A stretch of 11,358 bases of DNA from Burkholderiaceae bacterium (GTDB taxonomy: Bacteria > Pseudomonadota > Gammaproteobacteria > Burkholderiales > Burkholderiaceae_C), in assembly GCA_031256305.1 (NCBI GenBank), contig JAIRQU010000069.1, positions 1 through 11,358 of the forward strand, read 5' to 3'. Of this stretch, positions 1 to 7,034 are shown in pieces. The position numbers were made by a program, and so were the translations under genes. Under the pieces are notes generated by a model. It was given only the letters and a program-made list of their open reading frames with translations, searched no databases and was not told where the DNA came from. Numbering within the stretch: the first letter of the stretch is position 1; every line of letters starts with the position of its first letter.

Positions 1-386
1 GTAACGCCGTGCGCGGCAGGCAGCGGCACGGGCGGCGCGAAATCAACCGCCATCGCGGGCGCGCCGGGCCAGTGATGAAGCAGCGCGCAAAACGAGCAGC
101 AATCGCCATCGGACGAACCGCCGCCGGAACCGCCGTGACGCTGGTCTTGCTGCGGCTGGCCTCGCCCGCGCGCCTGCGTCTGTTGCGTCTGTTGTATTTG
201 CGCCTGGACTTGCGGCGCGGGCACCAGCTCTAGCCCGCGCCCATCGCAGATCGCCACCAGATCGGCGGCCTGCGCCGTGGCCGCCAGCCAGCGGGAAATC
301 GTGGGTGCCGCCGCGCCAAAGCACATGGCGCACAGCGCCAGCCAGGCGAGCGTTTTGCGCAACCGTGATGAAAGAAAGGCGGACAT
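1..386 (-). CDS. DUF2946-type protein, C-terminus cut by window edge
   Basis: On the minus strand a frame opens at 386 and stays open through the left edge, showing about 128 codons. The product begins with a basic stretch (SSRLRK) and a hydrophobic segment at about residues 11-26 ([16 protein letters not shown]), a signal peptide or membrane anchor. A Gln-rich, Gly/Ser-rich linker follows, then a Cys/His patch ([12 protein letters not shown]). An N-terminal hydrophobic helix, an ICxxxG-like motif (here AICDGRG) and a late CxxC-type pair are typical of DUF2946, a family of unknown function often found beside copper or TonB-receptor genes. That metal link is family context and is not shown here. 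In-frame ATGs at 407 and 410 are alternative starts; none of the three has a clear Shine-Dalgarno. The gene is divergent from fabI, and the 203-bp gap between them holds a palindrome and repeats. Family assignment is by motif only. Confidence 0.6.
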   Translation of the reverse strand, partial: MSAFLSSRLRKTLAWLALCAMCFGAAAPTISRWLAATAQAADLVAICDGRGLELVPAPQVQAQIQQTQQTQARGRGQPQQDQRHGGSGGGSSDGDCCSFCALLHHWPGAPAMAVDFAPPVPLPAAHGV

Positions 387-437
387 GGCGTGAACGTCAG
401 CGCTCATCATCGCATGTGAACGTCATTTTCCGGGCAA

Positions 438-455
438 TACCCCTACTTTGGGGTA
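438..455. promoter_or_regulatory. 18-bp palindrome, candidate operator
   Basis: TACCCC (438-443) and GGGGTA (450-455) are exact inverted 6-bp arms around the 6-nt spacer TACTTT. It lies 52 bp upstream of the DUF2946 start at 386 and 135 bp upstream of fabI. The symmetry and the location between divergent genes suggest a dimeric regulator site, but I cannot name the regulator. No U-tract follows, so it is not an intrinsic terminator. Confidence 0.4.
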
Positions 456-512
456 AGCCGCAGCGGCCAAACGTCACAGGCGGCGCGTCGCGGGGCTTGC
501 ATCAAAACTTGA

Positions 513-542
513 AGGACAGGATCGCAGCCCTCATGCGACAAT
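513..542 (+). promoter_or_regulatory. weak candidate sigma70 promoter for fabI
   Basis: AGGACA (513-518, 4 of 6 to TTGACA) lies 18 nt before GACAAT (537-542, 4 of 6 to TATAAT). The predicted start of transcription near 549 would leave about 41 nt of leader before the fabI ATG. Both boxes are imperfect, so this is a suggestion only. Confidence 0.27.
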
Positions 543-589
543 CCCGCCGGTCTTTTTTCACGATGCAACTGTCCGAGGAGATTCCCCGC

Positions 590-1396
590 ATGACTGCCCC
601 CGCCCCCAACGGCTTTCTGGTTGGCAAGAAGCTGCTCATCACCGGCGTGCTGTCCAACCGCTCCATCGCCTACGGCATCGCCCGCGCGGCCCATGCGCAG
701 GGGGCCGAGCTGGCCTTCAGCTATGTCGGCGAGCGCTTCAAGGGGCGCATCACCGAATTTGCCGCGGAGTTTGGCTCGCAACTGGTGTTCGACTGCGACG
801 TGGGCAGCGACGAGCAGATCGAGCGCCTGTTCCAGGACTTGTCGGCGCACTGGCCGCGCTTTGACGGCTTCGTGCATGCCATCGGCTTTGCGCCGCGCGA
901 AGCCATCGCGGGCAACTTCTTCGACGGCCTGACGCGCGAGAACTACCGCATCGCGCACGACATCAGCGCCTACAGCTTCGCGGGCATGGCCAAGGCCGCT
1001 CTGCCGTACCTGAGCGACAAGGCCGCGCTGCTGACCCTGACCTATCTGGGCGCGCTGCGCGCCACCCCCAACTACAACACCATGGGGCTGGCCAAGGCCA
1101 GTCTGGAAGCCAGCGTGCGCTACATGGCCGAGGCGCTGGGGCCGCGCGGCATCCGCGTCAACGGCATCAGCGCCGGGCCGATCAAAACGCTGGCGGCCAG
1201 CGGCATCAAGGATTTCGGCAAGCTGCTGGGTTACGTGGCTCAGGCCGCACCGCTGCGCCGCAACGTCACCATCGACGATGTGGGTAACGTAGCGGCCTTT
1301 TTGCTGTCTGACCTGGCTGCGGGCGTGACTGCCGAGATCACCTACGTCGATAGCGGCTTCAGCCAGACAGCGGGACTGAGCGCGGACATGGTGTAA
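590..1396 (+). CDS. fabI: enoyl-[acyl-carrier-protein] reductase (NADH), FabI
   Basis: FabI catalyses the last, NADH-dependent reduction of each round of type II fatty-acid elongation in the cytosol and is the triclosan target in many bacteria. The 268-residue product matches the roughly 260-residue family length. Visible family blocks are [18 protein letters not shown] near the N-terminus (nucleotide-binding loop of the atypical SDR fold), [26 protein letters not shown] with the Tyr-x6-Lys catalytic pair, and [14 protein letters not shown] chose the ATG at 590 because GAGGAG lies at 575-580 and the protein then starts directly before the conserved GKKLLITG block. The frame stays open much further upstream and an ATG at 563 is in frame, but that sequence has no family match. 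msbA begins 13 nt after the stop, so the two are probably co-transcribed. FabI rather than FabV or FabL follows from the spacing of the active-site residues. Confidence 0.95.
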   Translation: MTAPAPNGFLVGKKLLITGVLSNRSIAYGIARAAHAQGAELAFSYVGERFKGRITEFAAEFGSQLVFDCDVGSDEQIERLFQDLSAHWPRFDGFVHAIGFAPREAIAGNFFDGLTRENYRIAHDISAYSFAGMAKAALPYLSDKAALLTLTYLGALRATPNYNTMGLAKASLEASVRYMAEALGPRGIRVNGISAGPIKTLAASGIKDFGKLLGYVAQAAPLRRNVTIDDVGNVAAFLLSDLAAGVTAEITYVDSGFSQTAGLSADMV

Positions 1397-1409
1397 CACG
1401 CGCCTCTTC

Positions 1410-3245
1410 ATGTCCAGTCCCAGCTCTTCACCCCCTTGCGCGCCCGACCGGCAGCGCCCGGCCTCGCTGGTCAAGCGGCTGGCGCGGCTGTGGCCGTATT
1501 TCAGCCGCTACCGCATGGGCTGGGCGCTGGCCATCGTGGCGACCATTGTCGGCTCGCTCACCCAGCCGGCCATGCCCGCGCTGCTCAAGCCGCTGCTGGA
1601 CAACGGTTTTACGCAGGGGGCGCTGCCGATCTGGATGCCGCCGGTAGCCATCATCGGCCTATTCATCATCCGCGGTCTGGCGCAGTTCGGCCAGCAGTAC
1701 GCGCTCTCGCGCATTACCGGTGAGGGCATGTTGACGCTGCGCGCCCAGTTGTTCGAGCGGCTGCTCAAGGCCGACCTGACGCTATTTACGCGCCAATCGG
1801 CCAGCCAGTTGGCCAACACCCTCGTCTATGAGGTGCAGAACGGCTCGCAGCAACTGGTGCATGCCATGCTGATGATGGCGCAGGACGGCTTTACGGTGGC
1901 GGCGCTGCTGGGGTATCTGGTTTACCTGAACTGGAAGCTCACGCTGATCGTGCTGGTGCTGGGGCCTTGCACGGCGTGGATCATGAAGGTGCTCAGCCGC
2001 CGCCTGCACGCGGTCACGCTGCAAAGCCAGATCGCCACCGACGCGCTGGCCTATGTAGTGGAAGAAAACGTGCTGGCGCACCGCATGGTGCGGTTGCACC
2101 GCGCGCAAGCCGCGCAGGCCGCGCGCTTTGAGGTATTGAGCCAACGCTTGCGCGTGCTGGCGCTCAAGGCCACGCGCGCCTCGGCGGCGATCACGCCGCT
2201 GACGCAATCGGTGGCGGCAATTTCGCTGTCGGTAGTTCTCGTCATCGCGCTCTCGCAAGGGCGCGCGGCGCATCATGCCGGCGCCCAGGTTATTACGGTG
2301 GGCGGTTTTGCCGCCTTCGTTGGCGCCATGCTGATGCTGGTGGCGCCCATGCGCCGGCTGGCCGACGTGGTCAACCCCATCACGCGCGGGCTGGCAGCGC
2401 TTGAACGCGGGCTGGATCTGCTCGATACCGTGCAGCCCGAACGCGACGGAGCCGCATCGGGCGCGGCCAATGCAGCCCCCGCCGCCGTGCCCCGACACGC
2501 GCGCGGCGACATTGCCCTGCGCAGCGCGTGCGTGGCCTACCGCGCGGACGGCCCGGCGGCGCTTGCCGGTATTGATCTGGACATCCGCGCGGGCGAAACG
2601 GTGGCGCTGGTCGGCCCGTCCGGTTCGGGCAAGACAACGCTGGTCAACCTGCTGCCACGCTTTGTACTGCTGACTTCCGGCCAGATCACGCTGGATGGCA
2701 TCGACATCGCCGCCTGGCCGCTGCAAGCGCTGCGCGACCAGTTCGCGCTGGTCAGCCAGGACGTGACCATGTTCAACGACAGCATCGCGGCCAACGTGGC
2801 GCTGGGCGCGGCGCAAATTGACCCGGAGCGCGTGCGGCAATGCCTGCAAGCGGCGCACCTGGCCGACCTGGTGACCACGCTGCCGCGAGGCATGGACACG
2901 GTGCTGGGGCACAACGCCACGCAACTGTCGGGCGGACAGCGCCAGCGGCTGGCCATTGCCCGCGCGCTGTACAAGGACGCGCCGGTGCTGCTGCTCGACG
3001 AGGCCACCTCGGCACTGGACACCGAAAGCGAACGTCTGGTGCAAAAGGCCATCGACCGTGCGATGGCCGGGCGCACCACGCTGGTCATCGCGCACCGGCT
3101 CTCGACCATCGAGAACGCCGACCGCATCGTGGTGCTGGAACAAGGCCGCATTGCCGAGCAGGGCACGCACGCCGCGCTGCTGGCCGCCGGCGGCCTGTAC
3201 GCGCGCCTGGCGCGGCTGCAACACGGCGGATCAATATCCGTTTGA
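1410..3245 (+). CDS. msbA: lipid A/LPS flippase ABC exporter MsbA
   Basis: This is a fused inner-membrane ABC exporter half-transporter of 611 residues (enteric MsbA has 582). MsbA homodimers flip lipid A-core from the inner to the outer leaflet at the expense of ATP. The N-terminal 340 residues or so hold several hydrophobic helices of an ABC type I exporter domain, starting at about residue 38 (WALAIVATIVG). An Ala/Pro-rich linker around residues 345-370 leads to the nucleotide-binding domain: Walker A GPSGSGKTT from G402, Q-loop Q450, signature LSGGQ at 506-510, Walker B ending D530 with catalytic E531, H-loop H562. All key residues are intact. The ATG at 1410 has no obvious Shine-Dalgarno, which fits coupling to fabI 13 nt upstream. 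Assignment to MsbA rather than another exporter rests on the whole-protein resemblance (for example PLLDNGF, GGFAAFVGAMLML and VNPITRGLAALERG), and is firm but not proven. Confidence 0.9.
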   Translation: MSSPSSSPPCAPDRQRPASLVKRLARLWPYFSRYRMGWALAIVATIVGSLTQPAMPALLKPLLDNGFTQGALPIWMPPVAIIGLFIIRGLAQFGQQYALSRITGEGMLTLRAQLFERLLKADLTLFTRQSASQLANTLVYEVQNGSQQLVHAMLMMAQDGFTVAALLGYLVYLNWKLTLIVLVLGPCTAWIMKVLSRRLHAVTLQSQIATDALAYVVEENVLAHRMVRLHRAQAAQAARFEVLSQRLRVLALKATRASAAITPLTQSVAAISLSVVLVIALSQGRAAHHAGAQVITVGGFAAFVGAMLMLVAPMRRLADVVNPITRGLAALERGLDLLDTVQPERDGAASGAANAAPAAVPRHARGDIALRSACVAYRADGPAALAGIDLDIRAGETVALVGPSGSGKTTLVNLLPRFVLLTSGQITLDGIDIAAWPLQALRDQFALVSQDVTMFNDSIAANVALGAAQIDPERVRQCLQAAHLADLVTTLPRGMDTVLGHNATQLSGGQRQRLAIARALYKDAPVLLLDEATSALDTESERLVQKAIDRAMAGRTTLVIAHRLSTIENADRIVVLEQGRIAEQGTHAALLAAGGLYARLARLQHGGSISV

Positions 3246-3258
3246 CAAGGAAGCGCAC

Positions 3259-3798
3259 ATGCCACTGACTGCGTGCCAAATCCCCACGCCGCTGGGCGAC
3301 ATGCTGGCGCTGGCTTCAGATGCCGGGCTGTGCCTGCTTGAATTCATCGACGGCACGGCGCGGCTGGAGCAGGAATTGGCGCAAGTCCGTGCCGTGCGCG
3401 GCCTAGCGGCGGACGGTCCCAGCGCCGCGCTGGAGCAGTTGCAGGCGCAACTCGACGGTTACTTTGCCGGTCAGCGCCAGCGTTTCGATGTCCCGCTGGA
3501 CTGGATCGGTACGCCGTTCCAGATGCGCGTCTGGCGTGCGCTGCTGGCCATTCCCTACGGCGCGACCTGGAGCTACGCGCAAGAGGCCCGGCAGATCGGC
3601 CAGAGCGCGGCCGTGCGCGCGGTAGCCGCCGCCAACGGGCACAACAAGATCGCCATCGTCGTGCCCTGCCACCGCGTCATCGGCGGCAACGGCGCCTTGA
3701 CTGGCTACGGCGGCGGACTGGCGCGCAAACGCTGGCTGCTGGACCTGGAGCGCCAACAGGGCACTGCGGCGGAAAACCCCATTACGACAGACGCCTAG
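3259..3798 (+). CDS. ogt: methylated-DNA--protein-cysteine S-methyltransferase
   Basis: This suicide DNA-repair protein transfers the alkyl group from O6-alkylguanine (and O4-alkylthymine) to its own cysteine. The product has 179 residues, a normal length for a stand-alone Ogt/MGMT without the Ada zinc domain. The DNA-binding helix region GTPFQMRVWRALLAIPYG is followed by the active-site motif PCHRVI with nucleophile C137, and then GALTGYGGGLARKRWLL, all classical for the family. The start at 3259 is supported by AAGGAAG at 3247-3253. The gap to msbA is 13 nt, the same as between fabI and msbA, so it is probably the last gene of a fabI-msbA-ogt unit. The functional link to envelope genes is not obvious. 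No convincing terminator follows the stop. The symbol could equally be given as ada-like or mgmt; the enzyme activity is the secure part. Confidence 0.92.
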   Translation: MPLTACQIPTPLGDMLALASDAGLCLLEFIDGTARLEQELAQVRAVRGLAADGPSAALEQLQAQLDGYFAGQRQRFDVPLDWIGTPFQMRVWRALLAIPYGATWSYAQEARQIGQSAAVRAVAAANGHNKIAIVVPCHRVIGGNGALTGYGGGLARKRWLLDLERQQGTAAENPITTDA

Positions 3799-3865
3799 AG
3801 GCTTCGCGCCGGGTATTGCTCCGAGGCAAGGGTTGTAACAAATTCAACGCCTGGCACTATTTCAC

Positions 3866-3894
3866 GGGACACCGGCAGCGAATAGGCTTATAGT
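3866..3894 (+). promoter_or_regulatory. candidate sigma70 promoter for the SYLF lipoprotein
   Basis: GGGACA (3866-3871, 4 of 6) and TATAGT (3889-3894, 5 of 6) are separated by exactly 17 nt. Transcription would start near 3901, giving about 59 nt of leader before the ATG at 3960. The good -10 box and ideal spacing make this the best promoter in the 161-bp gap after ogt. Confidence 0.5.
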
Positions 3895-3959
3895 TAGATT
3901 ACGGCGTGAGCGGTGGTAGACGCAATCGCTGCGGTATTTAACTGAGAGGATATGAAATC

Positions 3960-4550
3960 ATGATTTTTCGTAACATGAAACTGCAAACTCTGGGCGTTGC
4001 CGCTGCGCTGGCTATTGGCGGCATGGCCATGACCGGCTGCACCACCACCCCTGCCGATTCGCAAGGCTCGGCCCAAAGCGCGCGCCAGGCCATCGACACG
4101 AATGTGGGTGCAACGCTCTCGCGCCTGTACAACACCGTGCCGGGTACGCGCGAGATGGTGCAGAAAGCCAATGGCGTGCTGGTATTCCCGTCGGTCGTGG
4201 GCGGCAGTCTTATCGTCGGCGCCGAATACGGGAAAGGCGCGTTGCGCGTGAATGGCCGCACGGAAAACTACTACAGCACCACTGCCGGTTCCATTGGCCT
4301 GCAAGCGGGCGGCCAGTCCAGGGCTATTATTTACATCTTCAATACCAAGGAAGCGCTGGACAAATTCCGCAACAGCAACGGCTGGACCGTCGGCGCCGAT
4401 GCCACCGTGACCGTTGCCAAGGTAGGGGCCAACGCCTCGGTGGACAGCCATACCATCCAGCAGCCGATAGTGGGCTATGTGTTGACGAATGTCGGTTTGG
4501 AAGCTGGCGCCTCGCTGCAAGGTGCCAAAATCAACCGCATCAACCCGTAA
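3960..4550 (+). CDS. SYLF/YSC84-domain lipoprotein
   Basis: A 196-residue predicted outer-membrane or periplasmic lipoprotein. The signal peptide runs to residue 26 and ends in a lipobox MTGC, making C27 the lipidated residue; the +2 residue is Thr, not Asp, so the E. coli Lol rule would send it to the outer membrane. The rest matches the SYLF (YSC84, formerly DUF500) lipid-binding fold: SARQAID near residue 40, then VLVFPSVVGGSLIVGAEYGKG, GSIGLQAGGQSRAIIYIF and the GADATVTVAKVGANA block. In eukaryotes SYLF binds phosphoinositides; bacterial members are poorly understood, so the role is unknown beyond likely membrane association. GAGAGGA at 3944-3950 sits 9 nt before ATG 3960; an in-frame ATG at 3975 is possible. 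The gene appears monocistronic, with its own promoter and a strong terminator at 4610-4643. Compared with neighbours its codon use is ordinary. Confidence 0.88.
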   Translation: MIFRNMKLQTLGVAAALAIGGMAMTGCTTTPADSQGSAQSARQAIDTNVGATLSRLYNTVPGTREMVQKANGVLVFPSVVGGSLIVGAEYGKGALRVNGRTENYYSTTAGSIGLQAGGQSRAIIYIFNTKEALDKFRNSNGWTVGADATVTVAKVGANASVDSHTIQQPIVGYVLTNVGLEAGASLQGAKINRINP

Positions 4551-4552
4551 GA

Positions 4553-4606
4553 AGATTTATACCTGCGCGGCCCGCTCCATGCGGGAACCGCGCATTGGAT
4601 AAATCT
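4553..4606 (+). ncRNA. long structured 3' UTR hairpin after the SYLF gene
   Basis: Three nested arms pair: AGATTTAT (4553-4560) with ATAAATCT (4599-4606), GCGCGG (4565-4570) with CCGCGC (4588-4593), and CCCGC (4571-4575) with GCGGG (4581-4585). That gives 19 perfect base pairs, with an AA bulge and one small internal loop (ACCT against ATTGG). It begins 2 nt after the stop codon and is followed 3 nt later by the terminator stem. No U-tract follows this hairpin itself. It could stabilise the mRNA 3' end or be part of a 3' UTR-derived small RNA; the class is inference. Confidence 0.4.
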
Positions 4607-4609
4607 GCG

Positions 4610-4643
4610 ACGCCGCGCTGGCTCTTGCCACGCGGCGTTTTTA
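4610..4643 (+). terminator. intrinsic terminator of the SYLF gene
   Basis: ACGCCGCG (4610-4617) pairs with CGCGGCGT (4631-4638). Inside, TGGC (4619-4622) pairs with GCCA (4627-4630) around loop TCTT. A T-rich tract (TTTTTATT) starts at 4638. This is a textbook Rho-independent terminator on the plus strand. Confidence 0.9.
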
Positions 4644-4797
4644 TTGGGCGTCACGCCCCAGACCATTGGCATGGCCGGTCATCGCGGCGCGGTTGATCTC
4701 ATCGAAATTTCGCGCGGCTCCGGCCCCGATCTTTGTGCGATACAAGAAGGGCGCAAGAAGGGCGGCGAAAATACCGCTGTCCGTGGAGAAATTGTCC

Positions 4798-5304
4798 GTG
4801 CAAACCATCACCGCCAACCAGGCCAAGACACTGCTCGATCAGGGCGCGCTGTTGATCGACATCCGCGACCCAGCCGAATACGCCCGGCAGCGCATCGCCG
4901 ATTCAGTCAACCTGCCGCTGGCGCAACTGCCGGGCCTGCTGCCGCAAGTGGCGGGCAAGGCCGTAATCTTCCATTGCCTGAGCGGCAAGCGCACCGCGAT
5001 GAATGCAGCCAAGCTGGCCGCATCGACGCCGTGTAACGCCTATTTGCTCGAAGGCGGGCTGCAAGGCTGGCAGGCCGCCGGTCTGCCGGTGCAGGGGCAG
5101 CGCAAGCAGCCTCTGGAGCTGATGCGCCAAGTACAGATTGCCGCCGGTTTGCTGGCGCTGCTCGGCGCAATCCTGGGGTTTGCCGTGTCGCCGTGGTTCT
5201 ATCTGTTGTCGGCGGCCGTCGGCGCAGGGCTGACCTTTGCCGGCATCACCGGCTTTTGCGGCATGGCCCTGCTGTTGCAGCGGATGCCCTGGAACTGGGC
5301 CTGA
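4798..5304 (+). CDS. ygaP: YgaP-like membrane-anchored rhodanese
   Basis: A 168-residue protein with an N-terminal rhodanese domain and a C-terminal pair of membrane helices, the arrangement of E. coli YgaP (174 residues), an inner-membrane sulfurtransferase. The rhodanese part starts TITANQAKTLLDQGALLIDIRD and carries the active-site loop CLSGKRT with nucleophile C60. After LELMRQVQIAAG come two hydrophobic segments (about 110-128 and 133-152) and the FCGMALLL tail with C154, which corresponds by position to the second cysteine known in YgaP. The start is GTG at 4798: GGAGA lies at 4785-4789, 8 nt before it, and homology begins there. The frame extends upstream to an ATG at 4666, but those residues look unrelated. 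The gene converges with xthA across a 26-bp gap. The physiological sulfur acceptor is unknown. Confidence 0.88.
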   Translation: MQTITANQAKTLLDQGALLIDIRDPAEYARQRIADSVNLPLAQLPGLLPQVAGKAVIFHCLSGKRTAMNAAKLAASTPCNAYLLEGGLQGWQAAGLPVQGQRKQPLELMRQVQIAAGLLALLGAILGFAVSPWFYLLSAAVGAGLTFAGITGFCGMALLLQRMPWNWA

Positions 5305-5330
5305 AGCGCCGCAGCCCCACAAGTCCGCGC

Positions 5331-6113
5331 TTATTCCAGCGTCACCACCACCGGCGCATGGTCGCTGGACTTGGGCCACTTGCGCGGGGCGCGGTCGATG
5401 GCGCAGGCGCTCACCCGCGCCGCCAGCGGCTGGCTGACCAGAATGTGGTCGATGCGCAGCCCCCGGTTTCGCTGGAAACCCAGCACCCGGTAATCCCACC
5501 ACGAAAAACTTTTCTCCGGCTGCTCGAACAGGCGGAAGGCATCCATCAGGCCCAGCCGCAAAAGCTGCCGGAAATGCTCCCGTTCTTCATCGGTGTGCAG
5601 GATGGTGCCGGCCAGCCCCACGGGGTCGAAGCTGTCGCGGTCTTCGGGCACGATGTTGAAGTCGCCCAGCAGCGCCAGGCGCGGGTGCGCGGCCAGTTCT
5701 TCGCGCAGCGCATCGCGCAGCGCGCGCAACCACGTCAGTTTGTACTCGAACTTTTCGCTGCCGGGCGCCTGGCCGTTGACGAAATAGCCGTTGACCACGC
5801 GCACCGGGCCGCCCGCGCCCTGCACCGTCCCCGCAATGACGCGCGCGGCCTCGTCCGGGTAACCGGGAATGCCGCGCGCCACCTCCGTCATGGCCAGCGG
5901 CGCACGGGTCAGCAACGCCACGCCGTTATAGGTCTTCTGGCCGAACACCTGCGCCTGGTAACCCGCCGCGCGCAACGCATCGCACGGGAATTTGTCCCCG
6001 GTGAGTTTGATCTCCTGCAAAGCCAGCACATCCACCGGATTGGCCGCAAGCCAGTCCAGCACATGCGCCAGGCGCACGGTCAGGGAATTGACGTTCCAGG
6101 TGGCAAGTTTCAT
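5331..6113 (-). CDS. xthA: exodeoxyribonuclease III
   Basis: A 260-residue member of the exonuclease-endonuclease-phosphatase superfamily, acting in base-excision repair as AP endonuclease and 3'-5' exonuclease. Conserved catalytic blocks are all present: WNVNSL at residues 6-11, LQEIK with metal ligand E34, NGYFVNG with Y110, LLGDFNI with D151 and N153, RIDHIL with D222, and SDHAP with D251-H252. Length equals the usual 255-270 residues. The start at 6113 is directly before the conserved MKLATWNVNS motif, but it has only a weak purine-rich upstream sequence. The gene is divergent from aqpZ across 137 bp (6114-6250) and converges with the ygaP-like gene. The neighbourhood gives no operon partner. 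Confidence 0.95.
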   Translation of the reverse strand: MKLATWNVNSLTVRLAHVLDWLAANPVDVLALQEIKLTGDKFPCDALRAAGYQAQVFGQKTYNGVALLTRAPLAMTEVARGIPGYPDEAARVIAGTVQGAGGPVRVVNGYFVNGQAPGSEKFEYKLTWLRALRDALREELAAHPRLALLGDFNIVPEDRDSFDPVGLAGTILHTDEEREHFRQLLRLGLMDAFRLFEQPEKSFSWWDYRVLGFQRNRGLRIDHILVSQPLAARVSACAIDRAPRKWPKSSDHAPVVVTLE

Positions 6114-6173
6114 CCGCGCGATTGTGCCGCCGTTAACGGGTATGCCATATGGGAAAGATCAAACAAAACCATT

Positions 6174-6191
6174 GTGTGAAATTTTTCACAC
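6174..6191. promoter_or_regulatory. perfect CRP-type site upstream of aqpZ
   Basis: GTGTGAAATTTTTCACAC contains TGTGA (6175-6179), six spacer bases and TCACA (6186-6190), an exact match to the CRP/Vfr half-site pair. The wider 18-bp palindrome matches in 8 of 9 positions per arm. Its centre is 6182.5, which is 41.5 bp before a transcription start at 6224, as in class II CRP promoters. It also lies about 69 bp upstream of the divergent xthA start, so either gene could be affected. Confidence 0.6.
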
Positions 6192-6212
6192 TTTTCCGTC
6201 TTTGTTTTGCGA

Positions 6213-6218
6213 TATGCT
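6213..6218 (+). promoter_or_regulatory. candidate -10 box of aqpZ
   Basis: TATGCT (4 of 6 to TATAAT) would place transcription start at about 6224-6225, leaving about 26 nt before ATG 6251. No good -35 box lies 16-18 nt upstream. This fits activator dependence on the CRP-type palindrome at 6174-6191. Confidence 0.4.
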
Positions 6219-6250
6219 CCCGCACCGTTTCTTTAGGAGATATTTCTGTT

Positions 6251-6961
6251 ATGCCTTCTTTAACTCAACGGCTGACTGCCGAAGCAGTAGGTACCGCATG
6301 GCTGGTGCTGGGCGGCTGCGGTAGCGCGGTATTGGCGGCGGCTTACCCCAACTTGGGTATCGGTTTTGCGGGCGTGGCCCTGGCGTTCGGCCTGACCGTG
6401 CTCACGATGGCGTTTGCCATCGGCCATATTTCCGGCTGCCACCTCAATCCGGCCGTCAGCGTTGGCTTGACCGTGGCCGGACGCCTGCCGGCGCGCGACC
6501 TGATTCCCTACATCATCGCGCAGGTCATTGGCGCCATCGTGGGCGCGGCGGTGCTGTATCTGATCGCCACCGGCAAGCCGGGCTTCGATGTCGTGGCCAG
6601 CGGTTTTGCCACCAATGGCTATGGCGATCATTCGCCGGGCCACTACTCGATGGTGGCGGCGTTCGTCTGCGAAGTGGTGATGACTTTTGTCTTCCTGTTC
6701 GTGATTCTGGGTTCGACCGACGAACGCGCGCCAGGCAAGCTCGCGCCAATCGCCATCGGCCTGTGCCTGACGCTGATCCACCTGATCTCGATTCCGGTGA
6801 CCAACACCTCGGTCAACCCAGCGCGTTCCACCGCTCCGGCGCTGTTCGTGGGCGGCGCGGCCATTGGTCAACTGTGGCTGTTCTGGCTCGCCCCGATCAT
6901 TGGCGCTGCGATTGCCGGCGTGGTTTATCCGCTGGTGGCAGGCCGCGCGGCAAAGAACTGA
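6251..6961 (+). CDS. aqpZ: aquaporin Z, water channel
   Basis: A 236-residue inner-membrane major intrinsic protein forming a water pore; E. coli AqpZ has 231 residues. Two half-helices bear NPA at 66-68 (HLNPAVSVG) and 189-191 (NPARS). The selectivity filter is water-specific: F46, H177, T186 and R192 occupy the positions of E. coli F43, H174, T183 and R189, so glycerol facilitation is unlikely. At least six hydrophobic helices are visible. AGGAGA (6235-6240) lies 10 nt before ATG 6251; the frame stays open upstream, but those codons have no aquaporin match. A CRP-type palindrome lies upstream and a strong terminator follows at 7003-7026, so it is probably monocistronic. It is divergent from xthA and converges with hemA. 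Confidence 0.96.
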   Translation: MPSLTQRLTAEAVGTAWLVLGGCGSAVLAAAYPNLGIGFAGVALAFGLTVLTMAFAIGHISGCHLNPAVSVGLTVAGRLPARDLIPYIIAQVIGAIVGAAVLYLIATGKPGFDVVASGFATNGYGDHSPGHYSMVAAFVCEVVMTFVFLFVILGSTDERAPGKLAPIAIGLCLTLIHLISIPVTNTSVNPARSTAPALFVGGAAIGQLWLFWLAPIIGAAIAGVVYPLVAGRAAKN

Positions 6962-7002
6962 TGATCGTCCATGCGCTGCCAACAAGCGCAGCCTAAACCT
7001 GA

Positions 7003-7026
7003 ACGGGGCCGCAAGGCCCCGTTTTT
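7003..7026 (+). terminator. intrinsic terminator of aqpZ
   Basis: ACGGGGCC (7003-7010) and GGCCCCGT (7015-7022) form an 8-bp stem around GCAA, followed by TTTTT. The opposite strand has no U-tract, so hemA, which ends at 7035, is not served by it as an efficient intrinsic terminator. Confidence 0.9.
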
Positions 7027-7034
7027 CATGGGCC

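Noticed and set aside
43..333. 96-residue minus-strand ORF at the left edge
   Set aside because: It is the wrong frame of the DUF2946 gene; its Arg/Ala-rich composition is typical of a shadow frame.
305..589. Extended N-terminus of FabI starting at 305
   Set aside because: The family begins near MTAP...GKKLLITG and GAGGAG lies before 590; the upstream codons have no match.
443..1474. Long minus-strand ORF opposite fabI
   Set aside because: Composition is Arg/Gly/Ala/Gln-rich without motifs; it is the antisense shadow of the real gene. The same holds for long antisense ORFs opposite msbA, aqpZ, xthA and hemA.
4703..4712. CGAAATTTCG palindrome before the rhodanese gene
   Set aside because: Only 10 bp, no associated promoter, and likely to occur by chance.
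4666..4797. Upstream extension of the rhodanese gene from ATG 4666
   Set aside because: Residues before the GTG at 4798 do not resemble YgaP, and GGAGA is positioned for 4798.
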